Assembly: GCF_033118175.1 (NCBI RefSeq)
Contig: NC_083691.1
Location: forward strand, 20,867,001 to 20,931,000
Direction of reading: 5' to 3'
Length of the DNA: 64,000 bases
From: Dama dama
Taxonomy: Eukaryota > Chordata > Mammalia > Artiodactyla > Cervidae
Below are positions 11,523 through 23,390 of this stretch, piece after piece (the first letter of the stretch is position 1; each line of letters opens with the position of its first letter). The translations under genes and the position numbers were made by a program. The notes under the pieces were generated by a model, which was not told the origin of the DNA, searched no databases, and was given only the letters and a program-made list of their open reading frames with translations.

Positions 11523-11761
11523 GCTTCCCAGGTGGTGCTAGTGGTAAAGAATGCCTGCCAGTGAAGGAGGCTTAAGAGATGTGGGTTCAATCCTCGTGTT
11601 GGGAAGATTCCTTGGAGAAGAGCTTGACAATCCATTCCGGTATTCCTGCCTGGAGAATCCCATGGACAGAGGAGCCTGGAGGGCTACAGTCCATGGGGTT
11701 GCAAAGAGTCGGACAGGACTGAAGCAACTTAGCATGCAACACATGTAAAAAAAAAAAAAAA
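11523..11761 (+). mobile_element. Bov-tA SINE with A tail
   Basis: Complete Bov-tA beginning CTTCCCAGGTGGTGCTAGTG and ending near 11740. A run of 15 A residues follows at 11747-11761, consistent with its retrotransposed tail. Confidence 0.93.
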
Positions 11762-12487
11762 ATTTACACATTTCCTAAAGCTCAGTAGGTTCTTTGCTGC
11801 CCAGATCCCTCAGTGATGTTCTTTCTGGGACGTTTTGCTTCACGTGTGATCTGGTTTAGATTTTTTAATTTAAGCCCAGAAACGCAAGAACTTGCCAAGG
11901 ACAGAAACTCTTTTTGGAATCTTCCTGAAATGCAAACAGTTTAAAGGTCACTGAAAACTTCATCCAGTATATATTTATATTTGTCTCGTAAACTCTTGAG
12001 GAGACTTTTCCAGCAGACGGTGGTGTCTCAGGAGACTTCTTGCTAAGGCTCCCGTAACTCATTCTTTGTTTTCTTTGGCTTCTGCTTCTTGAAAGGAAAG
12101 GGGAACTCAGTGAAAAATGTTAAACAAGGCCAAAGATATAAATACGTTTAAAAATCACTAAATAAAAATGTTTGAAAGCATTGAGGCAGGGGGATTTCTC
12201 AGTCATTGGTGCCAAGCTGAAGACCAGCTTTAGTACCCATGAAAGTTCTCCCTCCAGGCTTCTGAGAGCTCCTGGCATCTAGAATGTTTTCCTACTGACA
12301 TGTGGGTGGGGGAGTGTAAAAAGTGGGAAAACCACGTGACTGCTCTCAAAATGTTTTAGGAGGTAGATGTGGGGTGTCTACAGACTCCTTCGTCCTTTTG
12401 TAGAGATACATTAAAAATGCACAGGTTGAAACTCAGAGGGTGATGGAGATTCATCTCTTACCAGCTGTATGTGTCTTATTTTTTTTT
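11762..12487. other. Unique sequence, nothing recognised
   Basis: No supported exon or repeat. A minus-strand frame of 65 codons at 11865-12062 lacks splice context. Confidence 0.5.
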
Positions 12488-12845
12488 AACTTAAAGTAAA
12501 ATTAATTTTAAAAATTTGGTTTGGTATTCTATGAGATGCTTCTATGACTCATGTAACTACCACCACAATCAGAAGATGGAACATTTCTATCACCTCAACC
12601 AGTTCCTTCATTGCTGTTCCTTTGAGGTCACTCCTTCCCCTACCTGTAAACCTTGGTGACCACTGATCTCTCTGTCATTTCAGATTTGTCTTTTTGAGAA
12701 AGTCATATAACTGGGATCATGCAACACATGACCTTTGGAGATTAGCTTCTTTCATTTAATATAATGAAATTCATTATTCATCCAAGAGATTCATCCAAGT
12801 TGTCTGTATCAATAATGTGTTCTTTCTTAATTGCTATAATCACCC
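12488..12845 (-). mobile_element. Ancient L1M 3' part, left half
   Basis: Reverse L1M 3' UTR: ACCACTGATCTCTCTGTCAT, then GAGAAAGTCATATAACTGGG, then the ATTCATCCAAGTTG block. It is interrupted by the LTR at 12846 and resumes near 13222. Confidence 0.7.
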
Positions 12846-13221
12846 TGTTATGGATTGAATATGTGTCCCTCCCCAAAATCAGGTATAGAAGCCCCAACCC
12901 TCAATGTGACTCTACTTGGAGACAAAGACAGTAAGGAGGCAATAAAAGTTAAATGAGGTGATCAGGATGGGGTCTTCAGGGTCGGCGACCTTGTAAGATT
13001 AGACAGAGACATATGGATTGCCCATGCTCCAAGTAAAGTCTTTGTGAAGACACGTCCAGAAGGCAACCTTTTGCAAGCGAGGAACGGAGCTCTCACCCAG
13101 AATTGCCTTGGTCAGCACCTTGGTCTTGAACTTCCTAGCATCTTGAACTGTGAGAAATACATTTTTCTTCTGTCATCTCATCTGTGCTATTTCATTATGG
13201 TAGCTGGAGCAAGCTAATGCA
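12846..13221 (+). mobile_element. MLT1-type solo LTR (ERVL-MaLR)
   Basis: About 375 bp matching an MLT1 LTR. It opens TGTTATGGATTGAATATGTG, contains AAATGAGGTGATCAGGATGG and the GTGAAGACACGTCCAGAAGG block, then CTTGAACTTCC and AACTGTGAGAAATA, and ends near GCAAGCTAATGCA. No internal retroviral sequence is attached. It splits an older L1M. Confidence 0.85.
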
Positions 13222-13600
13222 TTCTTTAATTTCATTCTTTTTCAGAATGGTTTTGGTTAGTTTATTTTCATTTCCATATACATTTAGAAATTTGTTGGGA
13301 TTCTTATAATGACTGATATTGCATTCAGTCTGCATTATCAGTTTAAGGAAAACTGGCATTTTTGCTATGTTGAGAATTGCTATCCGTGCGCTTTGCATGT
13401 CTCTCCAATTGTTTGCCTTTTCTTTGAATTTGTAATCAGCATTTTGTAGTACGTAGAAGAATACAGATCTTTATAAGTTTCTCTAAATTTATATGCAAGT
13501 ATTTTGTTAATGCTATGGTGAACATTGTTGATATTTTAATTTTGATTCCCCAAAGTTTACTGCTAGGGTGGAGAAATACTCTTTTCCAATGTGATGATCA
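13222..13600 (-). mobile_element. Ancient L1M fragment, right half
   Basis: Resumes the reverse L1: CAGAATGGTTTTGGTTAG, TTGCATTCAGTCTGCATTAT, and the GTATTTTGTTAATGCTATGG block. These correspond to the end of ORF2 and the 3' UTR. Frames are broken. Confidence 0.7.
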
Positions 13601-13684
13601 TACATTCTATGAGCTTATCTAACTGACATAATAGTTCTAGGAGTTTATATTATACAAAAAGGAGTCTTCTACGGATATCAACTT

Positions 13685-13885
13685 GGCTTCCCAGGGGGCT
13701 CAGTGGTAAAGAATCTGCCTACCAATGCAGAAGACTTAGATTTGATCCCTGGGTTGGGAAGATCCCCTGGGAAAGGAAATGGCAACCTTCTCCAGTATTC
13801 TTACCTGGGAAATCCCATGTACAGAGGAGCCTGGCGGGCTACATACAGTACATGGGGTTGGACATGACTAAACAACAAACCACAA
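13685..13885 (+). mobile_element. Bov-tA SINE
   Basis: Complete copy beginning GGCTTCCCAGGGGGCTCAG. Short direct repeats like GATATCAA lie just before the start and just after the end, a likely target-site duplication. Confidence 0.92.
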
Positions 13886-14439
13886 TAGATATCAATTACT
13901 CTATTGCTCAAGATGAAACAGACATCAAAAATCTCTATTCTTTTCGCCTAATTACAAACTACAGAAGATAATTAATGTCTTCTAAAATGCATTTTTAACA
14001 GCAAAAGAGGGACCATGAATAGTCATTTATTGGGGGAGAAGTGGTGACGTTTATGGTGTTGGGTGTGTAAACACCTATGCTTGCAATATATTTCGAGGTG
14101 TATTGATAAAAAATTAACTCAATCCAAAAACCATTTAATGTACTTGCTTTATGCTCATGATATTGAAAGATAACACCTTACTTGCAATTCATCACTGTTT
14201 TATAGCCTTGTGTTCCTGTACATCTTTTCCTTTGGTTTATAATCTCTTCCTACGCTGTTGCCTATCTAATTATGCAATGGCTATCTAGTGGGTGCCACTC
14301 AGCGACTGAAAGCTTGCACCACCAGGAATAACTGCTGAATAAGCAAGAAATCACTGGGGTCACCACTATCAAAATAATAGTGTGTGAGCTGTGCCAGACA
14401 CGGAAGTTGTGATTTCAGCTTTTTTCTTCAATTCTTCTT
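13886..14439. other. AT-rich unique sequence
   Basis: No supported gene or named repeat. Confidence 0.5.
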
Positions 14440-14605
14440 AAAGTAAAATCCATTGAGTAGACACAGTTACCATTGATTCAACCACAAGGAAATGAAATGT
14501 TCAAGAGGCTCAACAACTTGCCCAGTGCTACAGAGTACCAGTGATGGGAACTGAGGTTGCCTGCCTTGAAACCAACACCTGTACCTCTCAGCTACGAGGC
14601 TGCCC
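14440..14605 (+). mobile_element. MIR SINE, degenerate
   Basis: Forward MIR pattern: CAACTTGCCCAGTGCTACAG, then TGGGAACTGAGGTTGCCTGC, then CAACACCTGTACCTCTCAGC. Confidence 0.6.
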
Positions 14606-16346
14606 TTCTCAGCCCCATTCCAGAGACTAGAGAGCATCACTCTACTATGCCCCAAGCAAACCTGCCCCCGGGAGCTGGGGCTTTCAGGACAATGCCAGGG
14701 ATAAAACAATGATGGCACACTGTTGGGAAATATTTTATAAATCATTAGAAAACATATTTTTCTTTTCTTGTACCTCTTAGCTTCCCAAACTTCACTGCCA
14801 GTAAACATTTATTGTCTCCCAAGTGGGAACAGCAGCAATGATCACAATATAAATGGGGCTCATCTTGTAGGCTCCATCCTTTGTGACTTAATTTAACAAG
14901 CATATGGCAGCCTAGACTCTGTGACAGAAGCTATTTCTAGGCATTCAACCTGGGTTAAAAATCCAGCTTCCACTGTGGTCTGTGGGATCCAGGGGAAATC
15001 TTATTGTTTTTCTCTATCTACATGGATGAAGTGCAAGGTTGATCTTTGTGGATGGGGCAGTTAAGGCAATAAAGGAAAAAGACACAATACTTAGGAAAGT
15101 GGCTGGCACATAGGAGTTCTTCTTAATTGATTGCTTTTTTACTATTAATTTGTGATTTTTGTATTTCTCAAACTTTAGTAGAGGAATAGGATAGTATTCA
15201 TGTTTAAAATCAATTTTAAAAAGGTGAAAGTGATTATTCATTATTATCCAATTTTCATCAAGAACTAACTACATACAAGTATAGAATTGAGTTATAACCT
15301 TGGCTTTTAAGCAAGGAAAACATGAGATAAAGATGCTTAGCTTTGGATATTTACTCTGAAAATGGGGGTAAAGATTTGAATGCCATGTCACTCCATTCTG
15401 AGAGAAGGGCTGAGAAGCCTTGTATGCTGATTAGATATGAATTCTCAAGGAGCAGGGAATCAGGCTGACTGGGCATTTCTGAGTTAGGCCAACCTGGAAA
15501 ATAAGAAGACCTTAACCTTGCAAATGAGGAGTTGTAGGAGAAACAGTGATATCCCAACCCCCCCCCCCGCCAACCCACCCCAAAAGAAGCTAATGAGTTC
15601 AGATTTAGACCTGTAGAGTGTGAAAAATCTAGGCATGTCTCAACATAATTTGTCATTGCAAAACTAAAATGTAAGTGAAGAAATAAATATAAGTATGTCA
15701 TGTCTTCATAAGAAGAAGCTAAAGTACATTTATTGTCCCATCTAAACTTCCAACAGTTAAAAAATGACTAATAAAATGATGGCATATTTTGCATGCTAGA
15801 ATTATGACATAAAATAAGGTAAACAAAATTGGTGTGATAATATATGAAACGTGAAGCATAACAAGTAGAAAATATATAGTACAAAATGATATATATATAT
15901 TTTATTTTTGTGAAAATACAATACAGCGAGGACAGAAAAACTAGGAAAAACTAAGCCCATAGCTGTTGCTTATGGATTGTTGGACTTTGGATGACTGTTT
16001 TTCCTAAACATTTATAATGGTGTTTCTCATATTCTATAATAAAAAAATTACTAATTTTCTAATAAGTCAAAAGGAGTAAGGATGACTAACATTTAATGGG
16101 AAGAGTTTAAAATTGGCCAGACAACAGCATAAACAAGAGTACATGGGTGGTATCCCTGGACAGAGACAGCTGCTTACTTTTGGAAAATTGATTAGTATGT
16201 GGGAGTGTAAGCACTTTGTAATTAATCAAAGTATACTAAAGGGTTTAACTAAATCCTCACAATGAATTTAATAGAACAGGTGAGTTTATTCTATGTTGGC
16301 ACACATTTGGTTTGTGAATAACAGTTCCTCTGAAGAAGAGCAGACT
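14606..16346. other. Unique AT-rich sequence with a C run
   Basis: A C-rich run at 15557-15570 and a short TA repeat near 15890-15902. No exon or recognised repeat elsewhere; a 113-codon minus frame at 14467-14808 lies partly in the MIR. Confidence 0.5.
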
Positions 16347-16690
16347 GTAGTCCTCCTTGGTATTTGAGTGGGATTGGCTCCAAGACCCTCACTGATACCA
16401 AAATCCATGAATGCTCAAGTTTCTTTTAGTATACAATTGCATAGTATTTGCATATAACCTACAGTATACTTTCAGTCATCTCTAGATTACTTAACAATAC
16501 ATAATACAATGTCAATGCTATGTAAATCATTGTAAATACAATATAAATGCTATGTAAATAGTTACCAGCACATGGAATATTGAAGCTTGTTTTCTGAGAA
16601 TTTTCTGAAATTAAAAAAAAAAAAAAGCTTCCATCTATGTTGATTGAATCCACGGATGGGCAACTGGCAAATATGGAGGACCAACTGTAA
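16347..16690 (+). mobile_element. MER2 DNA transposon (Tigger family)
   Basis: About 345 bp, the usual length of this non-autonomous Mariner/Tigger element. It starts near TAGTCCTCCTTGGTATTTG and ends CAAATATGGAGGACCAACTG, which are approximate inverted repeats flanked by TA. The interior ACCAAAATCCATGAATGCTC and CTCTAGATTACTTA blocks are diagnostic. An A run interrupts it at about 16613-16626. Confidence 0.85.
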
Positions 16691-16744
16691 CTCCGTGTAT
16701 GGGAGGCAGGACACAGAGTGAAAAGGAAATAATAGAAATGAAAA

Positions 16745-16935
16745 GATTGCAAATTTATCCTTGCACACTGACTTGCTATGTGAGCTTGGTAAATCATTTG
16801 CCCTTGCCATCCCTTTTTCCTGAACAATAAAATTGAAACAGTAATACTTATAAGGACATTTTGAGGATTGAACTAAAATGCAAGTTAAAAGCATCTTGTA
16901 TAGTGCCTGGTGCTGGCCTCTGTAGATGATAGCCA
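16745..16935 (-). mobile_element. MIR SINE
   Basis: Reverse MIR pattern: CTTGCTATGTGAGCTTGGTA, then AATAAAATTGAAACAGTAAT, then the AGTGCCTGGTGCTGG end. Confidence 0.7.
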
Positions 16936-17450
16936 TGGTTGTGTTTCTGTGTAAATGGTTATCTGTCTGCCGAGCTACCTAGTCTATTAGTGTTATCTTT
17001 ACACACAGTACAGAGTGTATACATTTGGTGTGGGCAGCGACTGCATTGGCTTCATTCAACACTGTATTCCCATCATACAGCGTCTGACAGAGGAGCCCCT
17101 CAGTGACCATGAATGATGATAATAAAGCATGCAGGGAAGCATGGAGAACTGGAGTGCTGATTAGTCCAGGGCGAGATGTCCATCCATGGAGATCTACACA
17201 GAGATTCGCACAGACCCGGTGGGGGCCTTGGGGAAGAAGGCACAGGTAGCCCATGGCTTTGTTGCAGCCATCTGCCTTCCAAAGCATGAAGGGAGTCACG
17301 TGTCATGAAGCTGACATGATTAAAAAAAGCAATATGAGTAGACAGAAATAACAAGGTGCTTGGAGACCCCCTGGAGCTGCTGGGTCAGTCTTCTCCAGAA
17401 GCCCTACACGCATCTGTCTATTTTAGGTCCCTGTCCTGTCCTTTATAACA
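16936..17450. other. Unique sequence, nothing recognised
   Basis: No supported exon or repeat. Minus frames of 84 and 106 codons overlap one another without splice signals. Confidence 0.5.
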
Positions 17451-17668
17451 GGCTTCCTTGGTGGCTCAGTGGGTAAAGAATCTGCCTGCAATGGAGAAGA
17501 CCTTGGTTAGGTCCCTGGGTCGGGAAGATCCCCTGGAGAAGGAAATGGCAACCCACTCCAGTATTCTTGCCTGGAGAGTTCCCTGGACAGAGGAACCTGG
17601 TGGGCTACAGTTTGTGGGTTGCAAGACATGACTGAGTGACTAAGCACACATGCACATTCTTTATAACA
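17441..17668 (+). mobile_element. Bov-tA SINE with 10-bp duplication
   Basis: Complete copy at 17451-17658 starting GGCTTCCTTGGTGGCTCAG. CTTTATAACA occurs at 17441-17450 and 17659-17668 as the target-site duplication, marking a well-preserved insertion. Confidence 0.95.
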
Positions 17669-18429
17669 GTTGGAGTTGGGTTTTCTGTCATGTCCAACTA
17701 AAATACACTTCAGGTGATACCCCCGTGGACCTGGAATTTTCTTGTAAGAACGATAACTATTACATTGTAGATTACATGTTCATTGGTCTCAGGCTGCTTT
17801 GCCCCATTAATGTTTTTCAAAAACCACCCTTAAATCACAGTCATTTATCAGTAAAGGTCTGTTCTTGTGCTATACATCATCAGGTCATCATCAGCTTAGA
17901 TGATATAGGATGGGCTTGGTGGGGTGTAAGGCTGCCCTGAGGTATATGGACAACAGACAAATGTCTTGTATAGAGCCCTGACTAGATAAACAATCTGAGT
18001 CATTCTGAGTCAGCATGTCAGCACCTTTCTGGCAACCCAGTCACACACACCCCCAAAACAAAATAATGGCAACTCTCTGAGAGCTTGCCTGTGTTTAAGG
18101 GCAGAACCTGTGGACAGCTCTACTTCAGAACGTGGGTGCTGGGTTTGTCTCCAGGTTGTGGGATCGAGGTCTGCTAAGGTTGGTTTATTTTGGTCCCAGA
18201 CTAAAGAAGCAGTGGCCACCTGGAGGCATCTGTTCCTCTCATGGGTTACTGTACAATTGTCAACATCATCAGAGCACACCACACAAGCCAAATCATATAA
18301 GCACATCTATGATCTCTGAAATCCAATGGGTCAACCCAAATCACATGGAAAATTATACTCTGCCTGAAGTAGGAGATATCCGAGGCTGGTAATCTGCTGA
18401 ATAATAATCTAAACTAATCACATCAGTCA
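17669..18429. other. Unique sequence, nothing recognised
   Basis: Frames of 96 to 98 codons occur on both strands, but none is bounded by matching splice sites. Confidence 0.5.
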
Positions 18430-18600
18430 GTCATTCATCCATTGAAAAAGCATCTATTGAATTCTGATTTTGTCCTAGGCACTGTTTTAGAGGCTGAGCA
18501 CACCATGATGAACCAGCTGTTGTCCTGGTCTGCAAGGAGTTCAGCCTAGAAAAGGAGTCAGTCACATGAGCATACAACTGCAATACAATGAATTCAGTGC
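18430..18600 (-). mobile_element. L2 LINE 3' end
   Basis: Reverse L2 end: CATTCATCCATTGAAAAAGC, then GTCCTAGGCACTGTTTTAGA, then GGAGTTCAGCCTAG. Confidence 0.65.
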
Positions 18601-18914
18601 TGATAAAAGTTTACTGATCACGTAGCATAACTAGAATTAATTCCAAATGGCCTGCCTTCATTTATTTAATCTACTCAATAGTTCTATTAATATGAGGCAT
18701 AATTGACCCAGGGCTGACACAGCTAGTTGACGACACAAGACTCAATACCAGAAACCTTCCTCTGGAAGCTTTCAACCACAATTGCCATACTGCATGTATA
18801 ATGAAAATAGCACCAGGCAAACGTTTGGATGGGGAAGTAAATCGTCAACTATAAAAAGTACCACACAGAAGCCAATTGTTATTTTCATTGTCTATTCCTC
18901 CAAACAGATTTGTA
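18601..18914. other. Unique sequence, nothing recognised
   Basis: No supported gene or repeat in this short interval. Confidence 0.5.
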
Positions 18915-19100
18915 GAATGTCAAAGTAGGAAAATACCTTTGAGAGAGTCTGGTCCACTTATCGAACATTTTATGGATAAGGAAATGGAGACCCAGAGAGG
19001 AGGAGGGACTGCCCTGGTCACACATCTGGTCAATGTTCTCATCTCCAAGCCCAGGGCTCAAAATACCTTTCTAGAAGATGTCATGCTACTACACTGAGAG
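18915..19100 (+). mobile_element. MIR-like ancient SINE
   Basis: The block TTTTATGGATAAGGAAATGG followed by GACCCAGAGAGGAGGAGG and TGGTCACACATCTGGTC follows the forward core of MIR-type elements. The exact family is uncertain. Confidence 0.45.
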
Positions 19101-19584
19101 TTTGGGTTGACGCTGTGAAGAGATGAGCCAATTCCCTAATAATGGGGCCCTGGGCATAGAGGACAAGTGTGCATTTATCAGCCTTCAACATAAGACCACT
19201 GGCTCCCTAGACTTCAGCCCTCTGCATACCAGGCTTACATCTCTCAGTTAGCACCAAGGGGGCTGAAAAACGTTAGGTAATAGAAACAGGGCTTTCAAAG
19301 TTTCTCAGCCTGCAGTTCCCAGATGGTTCTCAAAAGACATCTATGAATACTTCTAAATTTTATGCAAAACTTTCCTTGTGCCATTTTAGGGGGAAGAGGG
19401 GATTTGTTTTCCACATTTTAAAAAGATCGCCATAACCTCAAGTACTTGAGATGCATAGGAAGAGACGTAGGAGACTCAGAAATAAATAAAATCTTAGTCT
19501 GTAGAACCATTTTCCCAGCTTGGCAAAATCACGTGTAAATCTGAAAAACAATTTCTTAATTTCACATCCTAGACCTAAGCAAAG
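19101..19584. other. Unique sequence, nothing recognised
   Basis: No supported exon or named repeat. Confidence 0.5.
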
Positions 19585-19775
19585 CCGTTACTTATTAACT
19601 GTGTGACTTCAGCCAGTTACTCAACCTCTCTGTTTCCTGTCTTGTAATCGCACCTACTTAGATTTTGGAGGGGGAGGGAGGAGAGTGAGGTTTGAAGTAA
19701 AATAATCTAAACAAATGTCTAGCACATAGTAGGCAATCCCATATCAAGGTGAACTATTTTTACTATTCTTATTAC
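19585..19775 (-). mobile_element. MIR SINE
   Basis: Reverse MIR: AACTGTGTGACTTCAGCCAG, then TCAACCTCTCTGTTTCCTG, then TCTAGCACATAGTAGGCAAT. Confidence 0.75.
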
Positions 19776-21319
19776 TGATACGCTGAGGGTACGCGGGGAA
19801 CAGAGAGAGATTTTCTGACTGAGTTTTTTTGGCGACAATATTTAGAGAGAAAACACTGTCTGGCTGGAGGCCTCTGTCTCCGTGTGTTCTGGTCGTGTTG
19901 TTTTTGGCTGTTCCTGGCTGGTGTCTGTCTTTACCTTGAACTGCCCCAAGATTAGAATTTCTTGTAAATAGTGACTTAGTTATTCATCTACATCCTTTTA
20001 CAATGCTGGGCTGCTTCAGGAACAGGGCCTTACGCCTCCTGCCGCTGCTTCTCTGGGGACTGGAGTGGACGTGTGTGATCACTCTCTTAGAGGGCGCTAC
20101 CTCTAGCACCCCGTGGAGGAGGGCAGAAGGGCCCATGGGTTCCAGGTCACCCCTCTCAGCACACCTGCCTAATCCCAACGGCCTCGGGCAGGGACCTGAG
20201 TGGGCTCCACGTGGGCTTTCGGGCAAGGCCGAGCAGTCTGAGGGAAGTATGTTAGAGAAAGAAGCCAAGGGGTCCCCAGGAAGAGTGTTAGCAAGCAAAC
20301 CGAGGGACTAGCCACACGTAAAAGGGAATTTCCGTCTGACTCATCACGGGTCAAGGTGGATTCTTCTGCTATTAAATTCTGCGGCCAAGCTCAGAGCTTA
20401 AGCGAGTCCTTCGCCCCTAGAGATTCCCACTCGCACTCAGAGCTGATTTCCTCTCCTTCCAGAGGCCTTACCTGACTCCTCAGATAAAGGGAGATGTTTC
20501 TTCCTCTGTAGATTGACGTGAAAATAAACTCCCATCCCCGCCACCTCTCATAGCAGCTGATTCAATGCTTCTCCTCTTTTAGACCTAGACCCTGAGCCCC
20601 TCGGATTCCTCATCTTCAAAGCCGGGAATCCATTGGACGGTGGTGAGAGAGACCAGGCAGAGAAGGAGGGAGGGTTGGGGGCAGGGTAGTGGGGACGAAA
20701 CCTGTCTTGGTTCTGAAGAAAGATGTGCGTTCTCTTCCATCTCCGCTATGCCCTTCATGTAAAACCAGAAGCAAAATCATTGACCTTCTCAAGGCTTCAA
20801 CTTTCCTAACTGGGAAAGGTTGAGAGAGAGGAGTCGGGGCTGGGGGCATGCTCCTAGTCTTGCAAGATTCTTGATCAAATAAGATCTATCCATGAAAATG
20901 AAAAGAGATGGGATTGAGGTAGTTAGGATGCAGCTTCCACTGAAGAAATAATGTGTTCCACCCTCCAGAATTCTATTGTTCGCTAGCCTTTGGTTGAGAC
21001 AGAACATCTCTAGACTTAAGTGTCTGCCCACGTGTGTTCAGCATCTACGGACTCATCTTCCCAGTGCTTTTGGTATGGCCCCCAGAATATCCTCTCATCG
21101 GACTGTGGTCATCACCCTTGCTCGGAGCCTGCCATCTCTCTCCTGTGACTGCTAGGGGCTCCCCCAGAGCTCTAGAAATCCAGTCCCTTCCATCCTGGGC
21201 ATCCTCCACCAGGCATCCGAGTGGTCTTCTGGGAACCCAAATCTACTCAGGGGTCCTGCAAGGTCATCTCCGGCCTCTGTGTGATGGGGGTCCTGTCCCT
21301 CCCACACCCCTCCTGAGCT
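19776..21319. other. GC-richer unique sequence with chance-length frames
   Basis: Overlapping frames of 102 and 104 codons lie on opposite strands at 19984-20311, the plus one with a hydrophobic N-terminus. A 161-codon plus frame starts at 21034. None has codon context, splice pairs or recognisable protein content good enough to call a gene. A minus-strand acceptor/donor pair brackets only 34 bp at 20461-20505. Confidence 0.45.
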
Positions 21320-21690
21320 TCCTGAAATCACCACGCTCCTTCCTCCCTCCCCACCTTGCTCTCCCTGGGCTGGGCTGTGCCTTTCACTGGGACACCTTCT
21401 CTGCCCTCTTTTCCCTATGTTCCCACCCATCCACCAGCAAGCTCCCTTTCTCCTTTGAGACTCACTTTAGAGCTCTTCTCTGCTTTCTTCTTAGACGGAA
21501 TTCACGGCTCTGCATCTGAGATCCTGTAACCCCGTTACCGTCTGAGCTCAGACCACCTTGATTCCTAATTATTTCCTGATGCCTGTGTCTCTCCCAGTAG
21601 CCCCTGCAAGGAAAAGGCCTGGGACCTAGTCTTGGTTGAATTCCTAGTTACATGCTACATGAGTGAATGAATACATGAATGCACTTTGGA
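21320..21690 (-). mobile_element. L2 LINE, degenerate
   Basis: Weak reverse-L2 pattern: ACACCTTCTCTGCCCTCTTT, TTTGAGACTCACTTTAG, GTGTCTCTCCCAGTAGCCCC, ending in GAGTGAATGAATACATGAAT. Confidence 0.4.
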
Positions 21691-22784
21691 GGCATTTGTC
21701 CTTTCCCAAGACTCTGAGGGGTGTGCTCTCCTGAGAGTATCATTGGCTGATGTGTGACTAAAGGTCTGGTAACTTGTTTATTTCATGGCCCTGGCTCCCC
21801 ACCTTCTGATTCGTGTTGTCTTGCTTTTTCAACCCGGGAGAAGCTCTTTTGTCCACACTTCCTTTCCTCCCACCCCTTCACCACTAGACTATAAGCTTTG
21901 CAAGAGTGGGGCTCCATCTTATTCTTTCCTGCACCCCCGTCCTCCCCTTTGTCAAGGGAGGGAATGGAGCCAGGTTATCCTTCTTCCCCCCAAAAAAGGC
22001 TATTTCCTGCATATTCAAGCATCCTCAGGGAACAACAGAACTAACTGGTAGGAGACCCGTGTATGAAATGAGCTTGCTCATCAAGCATGGTCCCTCTCTG
22101 ACCCTCTTCCTTCATCACCAGCCTTAAAATGACTCCATCCACTTTCAGACCCCTCTGAGGCTGCTTCCCCCCAACCCCCTCTTTTCACAGCAGGTGACCC
22201 AGGGAGCCCCCCTCTCCATTTTTCTGCCTCTCTCTTCTCTTTCATTTCCTTCTTTCTTTTTGAAAAAATGCAGTCCCTGCAATAAATTAAACTTTCATGG
22301 TTCCATTTCCTTCTTTCCCATTGTGGAACCCTGACTTATTTCCTCAAGGAAATACTTTCCAAATCATAATTGAAACGCAATCATTCATAATAGAAAAGGG
22401 AGGAGGGGAGTCATAGATTTAGCTCTGGTTTCTGGTGGCAGACACATTAATGACATTCTCTATTTCCTCTCATTACCATGGAGTGCGTCTCTAGCAGGCC
22501 AGGTCCACCGGCCTCTCTCTCTTTCTCTCTCCCCAGGCTGAACCCATTCTCTCTCTCACACACTCACAGCAGCCTGCAGGCACATTCAGGAACACAACAT
22601 CCACCACGTCACCCTACCGGTTTGAAAGCCATCCGCACAAGTTCTTGGTGGGGCTGTGATGGTCCAGGACTTTACTCTTCCATCCTAAGGGCTGGCCACA
22701 CTGAACTGGTTTATTTCCATGAATGCCCTTGATCACTTCCTTCTCTGAGCTACCCATAGGCTGCTGCCTTTTCCAGAAATGCCT
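21691..22784. other. Pyrimidine-rich unique sequence
   Basis: CT-rich stretches at about 22200-22265 and 22490-22560. A short block at 21880-21920 (ACCACTAGACTATAAGCTTT) resembles an L2 fragment. No exon supported. Confidence 0.45.
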
Positions 22785-22915
22785 TTCCTCTTGAGCACGT
22801 CAGGAAGACCACCTCCAGCCTACATTATTCTCCCTATTTACCTGCTCTCCTGACAAGGCCAACTCCTTGCCTCATTCTGGCCACACTGGCCCTCTGCTTA
22901 GGAAGGCTGAATTCT
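22785..22915 (-). mobile_element. L2-like fragment, left part
   Basis: CCTCTTGAGCACGTCAGGAA and CATTCTGGCCACACTGGCCC follow reverse L2 order. It continues after the SINE at about 23150. Confidence 0.4.
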
Positions 22916-23140
22916 TGGCTTCCTCTGTGTCCAGTGGCTCAGATGATAAAAAACCTGTCTGCCAATGCAGGAAATGCAAGAGACACAGAGTTTGATCCCT
23001 GAGTCAGGGATCCCTGGGAATAGGAAATGGCAACCCACTCCAGTATTCCTGCCTAGAAAATCCCATTGACAGAGGATCTTGGCGGGCTACAGTCCATGGG
23101 GTCACAAAGAATTGGACACAACTGAGCAACTAACAGTTTC
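22916..23140 (+). mobile_element. Bov-tA SINE
   Basis: Complete but diverged copy: GGCTTCCTCTGTGTCCAGTG at the head, GGAAATGGCAACCCACTCCA in the middle, GAGCAACTAACAG at the end. It lies within an older L2-like element. Confidence 0.9.
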
Positions 23141-23149
23141 ATTTACACT

Positions 23150-23390
23150 TTCTGTGTCCCAGTAGTTGCTGAGCTTAACGCTGTTGTTATACTTATGACA
23201 GCAACTAGGATTGTCTTTCCACTCTCTGTCTCCTTATCTCCTCCCAGCTCCCCTCCCAGTAATGCACAGACAGGCACAATAAACTGTCAAGGAATTGAGG
23301 GCAGAACCTTTGATGACCTATTTCTGAATTATCAGCACGTAGCCCAGTGTCTGTTCAGACTAAGTGCTCTTTGAAATAACTGAAAAATGT
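23150..23390 (-). mobile_element. L2-like fragment, right part
   Basis: CAATAAACTGTCAAGGAATTG and GCACGTAGCCCAGTGTCTG follow the reverse L2 3' end. Diverged. Confidence 0.4.

Noticed and set aside
12846..13221. Possible provirus
   Set aside because: Only a solo LTR; no second LTR, primer site or internal coding sequence is adjacent. The LTR at 60862 is an unrelated, opposite-facing copy.
20471..20505. 34-bp minus-strand interval with acceptor and good donor (GTAAGG)
   Set aside because: Too short to judge and unsupported by phase or homology.
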